A DNA stretch of 64,000 nt from Paguma larvata (taxonomy: Eukaryota; Chordata; Mammalia; Carnivora; Viverridae): the NCBI GenBank assembly GCA_030068075.1, contig CM057826.1, positions 51,417,116 to 51,481,115 of the forward strand, in the 5' to 3' direction. The notes under the pieces are model-generated. The model did no database searches. It saw only the letters and a list, made by a program, of their open reading frames with translations, and was not told where the DNA came from. Below, piece after piece: positions 1-11,190 of the stretch (the stretch's first letter is position 1; each line of letters starts with the position of its first letter). The translations under genes and the position numbers were made by a program.

Positions 1-655
1 GTTTTGGATTGTTTCTTGAAGTTGCCTTGGAAAGGAAAACAGACTGACAGACAAACAGAAAACAGAGATACTCAAACGTACCAACAAATGATACAGACAA
101 GCAGTTCACAACAGAAAAAAGAATAACAAATGAGTCTCTGAGGGCAATGTCCTGAAGTACCAGCTACACATTAAGGACAGGGTATGTAGTGTGCTGGTGG
201 CAGAGCATATACAAAGAGAATAGTGACAGGTGCGGGGGTAAGAAGGAAATGGCCTTTGCCCAGGTAGAGTGACTAAAGGGTTTAATCCAGACTGAGAGAA
301 ATCAGAATTAGGACTGATGTAAGGAAAAAGGAATGAAGACAGAAATTGCTCGGATGAGATTATGTGGCCTGGTTATTCCAGAGAGAGAGAGATAGGGAAG
401 TACAGAAGGAGGTGTAGAACATGCCTTGAGAGAGTGGGTTAAAATTCTGTTTAAGTCAGCCAGGACCCTGGATAGTCAGCTCAGGAGTGGGGATCAGTAA
501 GAAGAATAACAGGGAGCATATATATAAAAAAGAAATGACCTGGAGTTACTCCAGGCAGTGGTCTGAACTTGGCATTGTAGCTCCCACTGAGAGGTGTCAC
601 TCCTGTGAGGAAGTGCTTGGTTTGGTGTAGGCGGGTCATCTCCACTGCAGCAGGG

Positions 656-973
656 ATGGCTCTGGGGGTGACTTCCTGGGGACGGTGCTTGTGGACCCGT
701 AAGACAACAATGGCGTCCCTTCGGTCCTTTGTTTCCAGTCCTGGGGCTTCCACTCTCCCCCTTGTTTCTGTCTTCACTCTGCTATGGGCGCAGGTGCAGT
801 GCGGTCCACTGGTCGGTGGGCGCCTGCCTGCCATGCCTGATCCTGCTGCAAATGTGCCGGGGTTAGAGGTGCTCTGCAGGTGGCTCGGGACACCGCTGGT
901 GGCTGAGCAACTCTGCGTGATAGGGGCTGACTGGGCCTCTTTCCGGGGTCCCGCACAAGGAGAGTTCTGCTGA
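656..973 (+). other. Antisense open frame in the L1 5'UTR (105 codons)
   Basis: An ATG at 656-658 opens a frame to a TGA at 971-973 on the strand opposite to the L1. The predicted peptide is Arg/Trp/Cys-rich with no domain I recognise. Primate L1 has an antisense 5'UTR reading frame (ORF0), so the arrangement is worth recording, but this one sits in G+C-rich DNA where chance frames are common. I do not call it a gene. Confidence 0.25.
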
Positions 974-1289
974 GTTCTGCTGTTAGACACAAAGCTTCTC
1001 CTCCAAAGCCCTGCCTTTAGGGGCTGAATGGTTGTGGTCTCCCCCTCTCTGACACTCTCCTTCTGATGATCAGCACTTTCCCCACTGTCCCCAGCTCACC
1101 CTCTCCTCAGCTCAGCTTCTCGAGTTCGTTTTGTCCATTCTAGATTAAACTCACGGTACCTAGGGCATTGTCTGGGTTCCTTCCATTCCTTGTAGGCTGC
1201 AACACACCTTTTCTACCAGATTCTTAGAGTTGAGAATCTCTGTTTCAGTCCCTCTCAATTCAAAAAACAAGGGAAACATTGGGTCTCCC

Positions 1290-1317
1290 TACTCTCCACC
1301 ATCTTGGCCCCCCCTCC
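1290..1317 (-). promoter_or_regulatory. L1 5' terminus with YY1-type initiator motif
   Basis: On the minus strand the terminus reads GGGGGGCCAAGATGGTGG. The AAGATGG core fits YY1. In human L1 a YY1 site within the first ~20 bases fixes the transcription start; position and sequence here agree with that. Function in this genome is inferred. Transcription would run leftward, out of the window. Confidence 0.55.
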
Positions 1318-1984
1318 AGAAAATTGGATATAGCGCAGATGAAGGAAATTATGAATAATATTATGGAATTTTAATTGATATTAAAATACTCTAAGTTCAA
1401 ATCACAATTACATATGATAAACAATGTAATGGCAGCAACTAGATTTCTATCTTTTTATAATTGCTGGAAGGTAAGTGAAGTTTTATAAAATGTTTGGCAC
1501 TTGATTTTTTTCAGATATCTTAATACCCATTTCATAAAAAGACTTTTAGTATTTAGTTGATTATTTGCATTAGCAAATGTAATATATGGGGTTTGATTTG
1601 TTCTCTGTAACTTGAGTTTTATTTTCTAACTAGTGTGCTGTGTGGTAAGGGAGCTGGATATTCTGTCACTTGTATTCTTGAACTCGGTTCCAAAATTCAA
1701 ATCCTTGTTTCATACAGACTACCATGCTAAGATATAACACCTCAGTACAACTTTTCTAAATCTGTTATAAATGTCAAAATCATTTGAAGGAAATTAAATT
1801 TTGCAATGATTCATTGTGCTTTGAAAAACATGTTACTGCCTTTAAAAATATCCTCTGTGATAGACTAACTACTTGAACGTCCACAGTTATATGCTTCTCT
1901 GTGCATCCAATCCATTTTGCTACACGACTTTGCAGCAATAATTACTAATGAAGCCAAATCTATTCCCTCTTTTTTATGTACTTT
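1318..1984. other. Unassigned AT-rich DNA
   Basis: This is the right flank of the first L1, from agaaaattgg onward. It holds no coding frame of note and no repeat I can name. It probably represents the pre-insertion target locus. Confidence 0.5.
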
Positions 1985-2038
1985 TTTAAATTGTGGTAAC
2001 ATATAGATTACAAAAAACTTACCATTATAACCATTTTT

Positions 2039-2228
2039 TTAAAAAATGTTTTGAGAGATAGAGTACATGCAGAGCAGGGACAGAGGAAGAGGGAGAGAGA
2101 TAATCTTAAGCAGGCTCCATGCCCAGCACAGAGCCTGTGGCAGGGTTCAATCTCCCAACTGTAAAAATCAGGACCTGAGCTGAAATCAAGAGTTGGAGGC
2201 TTAACCATCTGAGCCACCCAGGTACCCC
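2039..2228 (-). mobile_element. Felid tRNA-derived SINE (SINEC type), minus strand
   Basis: The antisense SINE runs from a T/A-rich tail through gggagagagataatcttaagcaggctcc to the head gagccacccaggtacccc. A perfect 15-bp TSD, attataaccattttt, flanks it at 2024-2038 and 2229-2243. It sits inside the older L1. The divergent body suggests an older SINE subfamily. Confidence 0.95.
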
Positions 2229-2552
2229 ATTATAACCATTTTTAAGTGTACAGTTCAGTGACATCAAATACAGTCACACTGCTGTGCAACCTTCACCACC
2301 ATCATCCATCTTCAGAACTTTTTCATCTTCCTCAACTGATTTTCTGTACTCATCAAACTAACTGCCCATTTCCCTTTATCTCCATCCCCTGCAACTGCCA
2401 TTCTATTTTCTGTCTGTATGAATTTGACTGTAGTAGAAACCTCTCGTAAGCAGTCCTTTTAGGCCTTATTTCACTTAGTATAGTAATTTCAAGGTTCACC
2501 CAGTTTGTGCATGTGTCAAAATGTCCTTCCTTTTAAAAGTGAGTAATATTCC

Positions 2553-2556
<4 letters not shown>

Positions 2557-2602
<46 letters not shown>

Positions 2603-2615
2603 TGTGTGTGCATAC
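2557..2615. repeat. (TG)n/(CG)n dinucleotide tract
   Basis: About 18 TG units run into five CG units, then catgtgtgtgcatac. Purine and pyrimidine alternate without a break for 59 nt. It lies in the old L1. It is a likely length-variable microsatellite and a sequence class known to adopt Z-DNA. Confidence 0.95.
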
Positions 2616-3149
2616 CACTTTTGTTTATCCACTCATCCATTGATGGACTTGGATTGCCTTCATCTTCTAGCTACTGTGAATTATGCTTTTCTAACCATGC
2701 ATGTGTAAATATTCCTCTGAGATTCTGCTTTCAATTATTTTTAAGTATACACCCAGAAGTGGAATTGCTAGATCATATGATAATTTTATGCTTAATTTTT
2801 TGAGAAATTACAATACCATTTTCCACAGTGGGTGAACTGTTTTTACATTCCCGCCAGCCGTGCGCATCCTTGCCAACACTTTTTATTTTCTGCCTTTCTG
2901 ATTACAGAAAAACTAATGAATGTGAAATGGCACCTCTGTGGGGTTTTTTATTTGAATTTATCCCCCTACTCTTGAGTCTGATTGGCTTTCTGGCTCACTT
3001 TTGTCAATGAAATATTAGCCCAGCAACTCAAGAACAATTTCAAAAAAGTGTGTGGGATTATCTCTTTCTTTCTGCCAAATACATATGAAGAACATACCCA
3101 AGCTTCCGTGTTGGAGGACGGAACCAAAGGAACATAGCTGAGTTATTCA

Positions 3150-3360
3150 GGTCAACCCAAAGAAGGCCATCCTAGATTAGGTAATAAGCAGCTGATCAAA
3201 CATGTGAGTGAGCCAAGTAACCATGAACAGAGCTACTACCTAGCTGACTGGCTCTGACCGCAGAGGCATCGGTAAGTCCAGCTGAGTCAACCAAGGATAA
3301 CCAAATCGGTCAAACCCAGTTCAAACCAGAGAAATCCCATAGACTTGAGACTAAATTAGG
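3150..3360 (+). mobile_element. Probable MLT1-type (MaLR) LTR fragment
   Basis: The string gatcaaacatgtgagtgagcc, followed by a run of cag/agctga and aaccca motifs, resembles the internal part of MLT1 LTRs of the ERVL-MaLR group. The ends are not clear. It is an ancient, non-coding fossil. A database search is needed to confirm the family. Confidence 0.45.
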
Positions 3361-5417
3361 TCAGATATAAAAGAGAAGAAGCACCGTATGTGTCCCGTCT
3401 GTCCTCTGTCAACTTTTGAGTCAGAACCCTGATCTAGAATTTCCCCTGGTTTCTTCTCATGGTGTTCCTTAGAAATACAAATGTTCAGAAAACAGAAATG
3501 AAACATGTGTACTCTATTGAAGAAGTCTTTATTTCACCCTGAAAACTCAAAGTACAAGAAGTTTAAACACAGTGCTAGAAACAATTATGGTTTTCCCACC
3601 TTTGATTTCTTTCTCTACTCTACTTTGGACAGTATTCTCGTTGTCATTACCAACATTATTTTCATTGCTCATGAAATGAGCCGTGTCACATGCTCAAGTA
3701 GAAGCCAAGGGAACTTAATGCCAATTTTTGTTCAGTTTGAAATGGCTTGCTGTGTTGGTCCTGTCTAAAAGAGAGTAACATCTTAAGGCAAAATGCTATT
3801 GATGAATTTACTCTTTAAAAAAAAAGGAAAGAAAGAAAAGCCCTATTCCCATAGAAATTTGTTATTTCTAACTAATCATATCCTTTTATTTGGTTTTTTG
3901 GTCTAACATGATATTCATAAATTGACACCCTTCCCAGCAATGTTGTAGTATACAAATGCCACAGGGATTTTATTAAATGCATTTAACTGAGGTGAGCAGG
4001 CTAAGGGAACACTTTCTTTCATAATGAAAAAAAAAAAAACTATTAGAACCAATTTCCCAATTTCAAAGTCTCAATTTCTCTGTAAGTGTATCATTTGAAA
4101 GACAAGTTTTCAGTGGTTATGTTACAAGAAATATATCAAAGCCATTCTTTGACATGAAGAAATCTGATTTATCTTATTTGTCTTAGTCTATATAGCAAGA
4201 TTTTTTAACCAGGGAAACACAGTCCACCAAGGAAACCACAGAAAGAATTCAAGAGTTCCATGAACACGAATGAATAAAATTATATCCTTGATTTCCCACG
4301 AACCTAAGTTAGCTTTTCCTTCAATTATCAGTGTAGGTAACAAACTTCAGTATTACCAGAATCTGTGGTTGTCTCATCAGCAAAAACCAAGATATTTTTA
4401 TGTTACATCACAGTTGTAACAGCATTTGTGTTCACCGCTACTTCAAAGTTGTCCTAATAATTAAGTAATAAGAGATCCTATTATTAAACGTATTGAATAA
4501 GTATATATCTTACTATGTACAACTTTGGTTTTATTATATTTTAGGAATTATATTTAAACATAATAGGTTTCCTTTTATATTTAATTATATTTAAATATAG
4601 AGAGAATTTATGTTCTTATAATTATATTTAAACATAACAGGTTTCCTTTCATCTTAGGTGTCTTATTTTATACCTTTAATAACATTATTCAAAAAGAGGG
4701 TTATGGGTTTCACCAGGTGCCATAAGAGGTCCATGCTACAAAAGTTCTAAAGAAACTCTGCTGACCAGAAATCTATTTTCTGGCAGAAAATGCTTGTTGA
4801 ACTTCTTAAGAAAGACAAAAATAGCATCACATTTAGGAAAATGAAATTTGATGAGTCACTGACTAAAAACTTTGTGTGGGCAGCCCTAAGAAAACTAAAA
4901 TAAGCCTCTCTGAGACAGCCCTCCTTTTCTCTCTGAACTCGATGCCCTTATTCTGCCTGTGCTCAAGTTGCCCAGGATATGTCTGGACAGCACGTACTTT
5001 TCCTTCCTCTCCTGGCTGTTCTCAAATGTTGAAACTTTTTCTAATACTCTGTTAAAACCGGGTCTCTGCTATAAGTGTAAAGAACTGACAGCATTTTCAT
5101 GTTCACTATCACTGGAAAATAACTTGCAGTTTAACAGAAGCTTTATGGAGACAGTGTCGCAGCTGATTACAGAAAGTTCTTAAATGTGAGGAAAAGAGAG
5201 AAGACACCATGTAAAATCAGGAGTTCATAAGCTTAAGCCTCTCTATTTACCTGAACTACCAAAAACTCTAGAAAAGGTCAAGTTCAGAAATGTGTCTAAT
5301 AGGGCTACATTTTAGAGCCAAATTCTCAGGTTTGAGTTACATTAGGGAATGAATTCTACTCTTTTGCTGAATTAGAAAATAATGAAAATCACAGCAAAGA
5401 TTTTCTTTAGCACCTAT
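3361..5417. other. Unassigned AT-rich DNA
   Basis: I see no gene here. There is an A-run at about 4027-4040 and a local duplication at 4546-4652. The open frame at 3505-3768 (87 codons) has no recognisable domain and no splice context I can support. Confidence 0.5.
4546..4652. repeat. Local duplication in AT-rich DNA
   Basis: The block starting aattatatttaaacataa and continuing taggtttcctttt at 4546 recurs at 4620 with few changes. A partial third copy (aattatatttaaatata) lies between, at 4583. The spacing between full copies is 74 bp. It looks like slippage or tandem duplication. Confidence 0.8.
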
Positions 5418-5431
5418 AATAGAGATTCTGA

Positions 5432-5650
5432 GGGCGCCTGGGTGGCTCCGTCGGTTGAGTGCCCGACTTCGGCTCAGGTCATGATCTCTCAGTCTGTGAG
5501 TTCGAGCCCTGCGTCGGGCTCTGTGCTGACAGCTCAGAGCCTGGAGCCTGCTTCACATTCTGTGTCTCCCTCTCTCTCTGCCCCTCCCCCACTCCTGCTC
5601 TGTCTCTCTTTGTCTCAAAAATAAATGAACATTAAAAATTTTTTTAAAAA
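5432..5650 (+). mobile_element. Felid SINE (SINEC_Fc type), plus strand
   Basis: The head gggcgcctgggtggctccgt carries the tRNA-like pol III A box, and gagttcgagccctgcg is the B box. A CT-rich body and an ATTAAAAA tail follow. A perfect 14-bp TSD, aatagagattctga, lies at 5418-5431 and 5651-5664. The open frame through it is a SINE by-product. Confidence 0.97.
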
Positions 5651-5664
5651 AATAGAGATTCTGA

Positions 5665-7397
5665 AGCAGATATGTTTGGACTGGTGTTCCAAAACCCAGA
5701 TGTTTTTTAAAGCCCATCTGTATAGGTCTTCGATCTATTTTATTTGGTCCCATGTCATGCCCCCTTCTTAGATCTTGCTGTTTGAATTAACATATATTCA
5801 TTTGTGGTGCATATAATATAAAATATCACAAGATAACAAGTGATTCAACCGAGTTTTCTCTCTGTTCCCCCCTCACTCTCTTCCTCCCTCCCTATCCTTC
5901 TATAATCCAGGGTATCCAGTTTATGGGTAGAGGAAAATTTTAGGTTGAAATTGGAGTTTTTAAAAAAATGTGTTCACAGCTCTCTGCCAACCTCAAGGGA
6001 AATGTACTAACTGGGGATCACATTGAAATGGAGGTGGATTCAGACACTTCCTGATGTATTATATTTAACTCCCTTTAGACTCAAAGCAAAAGCACAGGGA
6101 GTCCACCTCCATTTCATAGTCTGTTAGCACATTTCATAAAGGAGGGAAGAGATGATTGAATAGTTAGAATTTGTAGCAATTCTAATTATGTAGGATGCTG
6201 AAATAAGATTAGCAATGACTGAAATGCTGAGAATTAGCATCCTCAGAAGCAGAGTTAAGAAAAGTCTTGGCACCAAACATTTAAGAGTGTAGGTCTCTTC
6301 CCAACTAGCTTATTATAATAATATGATTTAAATTTAGTACATAGCATAGAGCAATCTTAAAGATAGTTAACTGTCTTTTGTCAGGGAATATATCTTTGAC
6401 CTTTTTTGAAATGAACAACTTCAAGGTCAAAAAACAAGCACCACTGAAGTAGAAGGATCACATATATTCTGATGTTCCCAGCAATTAAGAACTGCTATGT
6501 CATCTGTAGGAGGTACACGTCATTACTGCATTTGGTCACATCCAGGGTCCCTCTGTTTACAGGCCACATCACTGCAAAGTTTCGCATACATTTAAGATCA
6601 ACATAACATAAAGAAGATGCATTAGGTAAATCTAAACATCTTCACATATAAGTAAATGCCAGCGTGAATGGTAATATCTTTAAAAATACATATATAACTT
6701 CTATGAGAAAAACTTACTCAACTCATTTGGCTTTTTTATGTAGTTTCTGTTCTTCCCTCCCCATATATCATTTATCTGCCAAGTTGTATTTATGTAAAAA
6801 GCTTTTAGACTATTTAAATAAAATTACACTTAAAGGTACTCACAAGGTCAGAGAACAGGTCCTCAGATTTTGGCAAAAACCTCTGCCATTTGTTTAATTA
6901 ACTCATTGATGATATGAAAATAAATATGGTATTAGAGAGAGGAAGTTACATAAAGCCCATCTATGTGACAAACAGCTAAACAGTATTAGCTCTTTCTGAG
7001 AACCCAGAGAGTCCTGAAGCAATAATGAAATACAATCCCCTACCTGGGGATGGGATGTGGGCGGACAAGAGTGGGGAATAAACAATTCAATGCACTGTTA
7101 GGTTAATGGAATCTGTATGTCAAAATTAGGGTCAAGGCTGAGAGTGAGTGCCTCCCTAAATTTTGCACCTTCGTTATCTTGCCTTCCATATCTAGCCCTG
7201 GTTTAAGTGGCCTGATGATTTCATTCATTTTGATATTATGATGCCTAGAATATAAAAAGACAGTATTTTACTAAGTATGGTTTAGAGTCCTGATTCAGAA
7301 GTACCTGCAAAACTTGGTAAAATTGAGATATTTTAAATAACCTATCATTTACCTACTGAGATAGATACTCAGAGTGAGGTCTGATAATCTTTATTTA
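5665..7397. other. Unassigned DNA
   Basis: No gene or named repeat is visible. The one structural feature is an inverted repeat at 6024-6116. The small frames at 6664-6897 (+) and 6903-7085 (-) have no recognisable domains. Confidence 0.5.
6024..6116. repeat. Perfect 15-bp inverted repeat with 63-nt loop
   Basis: tgaaatggaggtgga at 6024-6038 is the exact reverse complement of tccacctccatttca at 6102-6116. Transcribed RNA from either strand could form a hairpin. The element of origin is unknown. Confidence 0.85.
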
Positions 7398-7408
7398 TAA
7401 TCAGTTGG

Positions 7409-7591
7409 GGTGGGGCTTCTGAGTGGCTAAGTCAGTTAAGCGTCCAACTTTGGCTCAGGTCATGATTTCATGGTTCGTGTGTTCGAGCCCCACATTGTGC
7501 TCTGGACTGACAGCTCAGAGCATAGAGCCTGCTTCGAATCCTGTGTCTCCCTCTCTCTCTGCCCTTCCCCCATTCACACTCCGTCTCTCTC

Positions 7592-7641
<50 letters not shown>

Positions 7642-7655
7642 CATTAAAAAAATTG
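7409..7655 (+). mobile_element. Felid SINE with AAT-expanded tail, plus strand
   Basis: The diverged head ggggcttctgagtggctaag is followed by a B box, ttcgagcccc, and a CT-rich body. The tail has grown into (AAT)n at 7592-7640. The TSD taatcagttgg / taatcaattgg (one mismatch) lies at 7398-7408 and 7656-7666. Confidence 0.95.
7592..7640. repeat. (AAT)n microsatellite in SINE tail
   Basis: About 16 uninterrupted TAA/AAT units grew from the A-rich SINE tail. SINE tails commonly seed microsatellites, so length variation among cats is likely. Confidence 0.95.
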
Positions 7656-7679
7656 TAATCAATTGGAGTGATTCTAACA

Positions 7680-9155
7680 CATTCTAAAGTAGATCCTAAA
7701 ATGCAAAAGAACAAAACTGGACACCTATCTTACACCATACAGGAAAATCAACTAAAAATCAACTTGAATGTAAGACCTGAAACCAAAAATTTCTTAGAGG
7801 AAAACATGGGGAGTAAACTCCTTAACATCAGTCTTGCAAATGATATTTGGGATTTGACACCAAAACTAAAGGTAACAAAAACAAAAATCAGTAAGCAGGA
7901 CTATATCTAACTAAAATGCTTCTACACAGCAAAGGAAAAATTCAACAAAACAAAGAGAAACCTATGGAATGGAAGAATATACTTGTAAATTATATATCTG
8001 CTAATTGGTTAATATCTTAAATAGATATTCCTACAACTCAACAGCAAAAAATAAAAATCCAAAAAAAAATAAGACAAACAAACAAACACTCTTAAATATA
8101 GAGAACAAAATGGTGGTTGCCAGAGGGATGTGAGTGGAGCATGGGGAAATAGAGTGGATTACACTTATCTTGATGAGCACTGAGAAATGTACAGAAATGT
8201 TGACTATCACACTCTATACCTGAAACTAATATAACATGCTATGTTAATTATACTTGAATAAAAAATAAGTAATTAATTAAAATGATGTAAAAATTAAGGA
8301 AGTGAATAGACATTTTTCTAAAGAAGATATAAAGATGGCCAAAAGGTACAAGAAAAATTATTCAACATCAGTAAGCATCAGGGGAATGCAAATCATAACT
8401 ACAATGATATATTACCTTGCACCTGTTGAGTGACTACCATCCAAAAGATACAAGATTACAAATAACTGCAAGGATGTGGAGAAAAGAAAACCTTGTGCAC
8501 CACTGGTGAATGCAAACTGATATGGACATTATGGAAAACAATATGGAGGTTCCTTAAAAAATTAAAAATAGAACTGCCATATTATCCAGCACTTCCACTT
8601 GTCTTCAGGGGAATATATACAAGAAAAATAAAAACAGAATATCAAGGAGGTATCTAGACTCCCCTGTTCATCATAGTATTATTCATAACAGCTAAGTTAT
8701 GGAAATTACCTAAATATCCATCAGTGGTTGAATGGATAAAGAAGTTACATGTACACACACACACACAACACACACACAGAAATATTATCCAGCTATGAGA
8801 AAGAAGGAAATTCTGCCTTTTGCAACAACCTGGATAGACCTTGAGGGCATTATGCTAAGTGAAATAACCAGGAAGAAAGACAAATACTGGCATTGTATCC
8901 CTTATATGTGGAATTTTTGGTTTTTTGTTTGTTTGTTTGAAGTCAAACAGAGTACAAAAGTGGTTACCAGGGCCTAGGAAATGGGAAAATAGGGAAAGCT
9001 TGGTACAAATTTTCAGCTATGGAATGAATAAGTTCTGAAAATTTAATGTAAAACTTGATGACTATAGTTAACTATAGTACTGTATTATGTAACTGAAATT
9101 TGCTACATGATTAGAACTTAAATATTCTCACCTCCCCAAAATAAAATAAAATAAA
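7680..9155 (+). mobile_element. L1 ORF2 3' part plus 3'UTR (L1M type), plus strand, interrupted
   Basis: The sequence follows an L1 ORF2 carboxy-terminal half: gtaagacctgaaacc, atttgggatttgacacc, ggtggaatgcaaa-like and cctaaatatccatcagtggttgaatgg segments in order. A 3'UTR (tggttaccagggcctagg, actatagttaactatag) follows and ends in an AAAATAAAATAAA tail. A second L1 tail interrupts it at about 8085-8282. Many stops and shifts make it non-coding. A CA-repeat lies at 8753-8778. Confidence 0.85.
8085..8282 (+). mobile_element. Carnivore L1 3'UTR tail nested in the older L1
   Basis: The order gagaacaaaatggtggttgccagaggg, gatgagcactgagaaatg, tatacctgaaactaatataac and ttgaataaaaaataa matches carnivore L1 3'UTRs. 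The host L1 resumes after it with gaatagacatttttctaaagaagat. It is therefore a short 5'-truncated insertion. Confidence 0.75.
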
Positions 9156-10489
9156 TCCCCAAGTCTTTACTGTATAACTGGATGACTGATTGAATAAACA
9201 GAAGGCACGTGAAGACTCAGGGAGTGTTTGGGAGTTATTTTGTCATCTGTGCAATATCCTTTCACTAAAAGTAAAACAATCAGCAAAACAAAGAAGAATA
9301 TCTGCAAATGAATTTACTAATTCACATCATTTACCATGTTGCTCTTTCTAATAGAATATATTCTGATAACTTTAAATAATTTTATGTAAAAATATTAAAT
9401 CTTATCCTAAATATTAATTTGTGCTAAATAATAGCAAATACTGCTATTTCATAACTTAAATTTATTAAATTTTGGTCTCCAATATCTTTTGAGCCTGATT
9501 ACCTAATATACTACTTAATTAGCTAAAATACTCTTAAAAACTTAGAGTATCTTATGGGAAATCATATATTTCCTAAAAATAGGGTTACAAAGTAGGATAC
9601 AAGTTTCATACTATTGCACAAAAAGCATGGGATTTTCCCTGCAGGACAAAAAGATTATCTTTTGAATCAACCTGCAGAATAAATACTTTTATTTAATAAG
9701 CTGACATATTATAGGGACTTCTGATTGTGAAAAACACCTGTCTTTGTATTTTATAGGTTGGCATACTGCCGTTATGAAAGGAAGTTTTATGTTTCTCAGT
9801 CGTGAATTCATTTTTGTTTTTTTATTAATATACAACTCCTGCGGGCCCAGCAAAGCTGAACTTAATAGATACTCTCTGTTATCCCATTTGTTACAACAAT
9901 GATTATGATATGAAGACATATTTTGGTGCTAACAAAGCCATATTGTAGGCTTGCTAAAGTGGCAGAACAGAATGGCCCACCAAGGTACAGTTTTTGAGAA
10001 AATATTGCTGCAGAATGTTCTGCTGGGGAAAAAGAGATTGTTTCTGAGTGTTAGTTGAGCATTGATTATAGTACTTTGGGGATTATCTGAATGGTGTTTT
10101 AGAATTTGGGGCTTCTAAGAATGTAGCAAAAGCTTTTTCTATGTTTTCTAGGAATAAAAGCCTACCTTAAAGTGGAGTAACCAGGTGAGAGATTCTGAGA
10201 AAAGGTGAATCCTCAGCCTTTCTTACCCAGTCATCAGCGCCCAATCCCAGTCTCACCAGTCTTGACTCTTTCCCGTAAGTAGAATGAGAGACAATGAGGT
10301 TATCCATACCCAGATGGATTCGATCAAGGAAGTGGAGAATCCAGGCATGGGAAACTTCAAGCAATAGACACATGAGTTTAATGTACAGAAGAAAGAAGTA
10401 AATAACAGGGCATGTTACTAAAATAGTTCTGTGATTCTTTTAGGGTATTTATCTAGGTAGCATCTTTAGTAGTCTAATGTGTAAAACAA
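9156..10489. other. Unassigned DNA
   Basis: No gene or clearly named repeat is visible. A minus-strand frame at 10167-10373 (68 codons) has no recognisable domain. Confidence 0.45.
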
Positions 10490-10585
10490 TCGTTTCCAAA
10501 CTAGGGCCATGGATCACCCACATAAAATCACTTAGAGAACCTGTTTGAAGAGACACATTCAAAACTCTACTCGTCTCTGGCTCTC
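10490..10585 (+). mobile_element. Possible MER5-like hAT fragment
   Basis: tttccaaactagggcc followed by aaaatcacttagagaacctgtttgaa resembles MER5-type non-autonomous hAT elements (consensus theme: tctcaaact, cagaatcacctgg). It is diverged and short; the assignment is tentative. Confidence 0.35.
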
Positions 10586-11190
10586 AAGTCTACTTTCCTA
10601 AGTTGACACCATCTTCAGGCAGGCTCTCTCCTGAGATGTCACAAACAGCTCCAAGTTTCCATGCTCCTGACAATTAGCAAAGCATGACCTCCTCTGTCCC
10701 AGCCTCTACGAGATTATAGCCTATTGATCTGAATTGTATCACATTGGTGATTCCTTCACTGGCCATTGGGAAAGGGATGAAATATGACAAGGCCTGGACT
10801 GTTAGCCTAACCATGGTGACAGATTGTTTCACCTAACCAAGATGTCAAGTCACTCTCATCTAAATCTCAGAATATGGAAGGAGTGGTTACCCCTCAAAAC
10901 CAGGCTGTAGCTACTAAAATATAGGAACTAGATACTGCTCTGGCAAAAACAAGAAATGCATTTTACACCACATTTTATGTATGCTCATTCAGTTACATAT
11001 ATATATATTTACATGTAACATTCAGTTACATATATATATATATGTACATATATGTAACTTTATTATTCCAACATTTAAGACCAACATCTTGTATTTTTAA
11101 AACTCACACATGAATAAAAAAGATAAGATGTAAAACATTACAGTGAACTTGTTTTTTCCTGTATATGGAAAAGTAAGGCTTCTTTATTTT
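10586..11190. other. Unassigned DNA with a TA-rich microsatellite
   Basis: No gene is visible. At 10988-11058 the unit ttcagttacatatatatat occurs twice, 34 bp apart, followed by alternating TA/TG/AC. The remainder has no repeat I can name. Confidence 0.5.

Larger units (their letters stand above)
1..1317 (-). mobile_element. 5' end of a full-length-type L1 (5'UTR plus start of ORF1), minus strand
   Basis: Bases 1-49 match, in the same orientation, the ORF1 amino-terminal region of the L1 at 36.74-36.78 kb (reverse complement reads agtctgttttcctttcca). Everything to about 1317 would then be L1 5'UTR. The right end reads ccaccatcttggccccccc, the reverse complement of a typical mammalian L1 start (G-run then CCAAGATGG). 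The 600-1110 part is much richer in G+C than the window and still has over a dozen CpGs, which suggests a fairly recent insertion. ORF1 and ORF2 would lie left of the window. The 5'UTR length is as expected for a complete element, but whether the body is intact cannot be seen. Confidence 0.8.
1985..2945 (-). mobile_element. Old L1 3' end (L1M type), minus strand, interrupted
   Basis: Read on the plus strand it follows the reverse complement of an L1 3'UTR and ORF2 tail: aattgtggtaac, then aagtgtacagttcagtg, then taagtatacacccagaagtggaattgctagatcatatg and ttttccacagtgg. A felid SINE interrupts it at 2039-2228 and a (TG)n/(CG)n tract has grown at 2557-2615. It is heavily mutated and encodes nothing. 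The match fades after about 2945. Confidence 0.8.

Noticed and set aside
481..990. 169-codon minus-strand frame in the L1 5'UTR
   Set aside because: No ATG start and no domain; it lies in non-coding L1 5'UTR on the sense strand.
5432..5520. tRNA-like A and B boxes that could suggest a tRNA gene
   Set aside because: They are the tRNA-derived head of felid SINEs, repeated about twenty times with SINE bodies, tails and TSDs; no cloverleaf-complete tRNA was seen.
7592..7640. Poly-Asn/poly-Ile frames on the two strands
   Set aside because: Translation of an (AAT)n microsatellite in a SINE tail.
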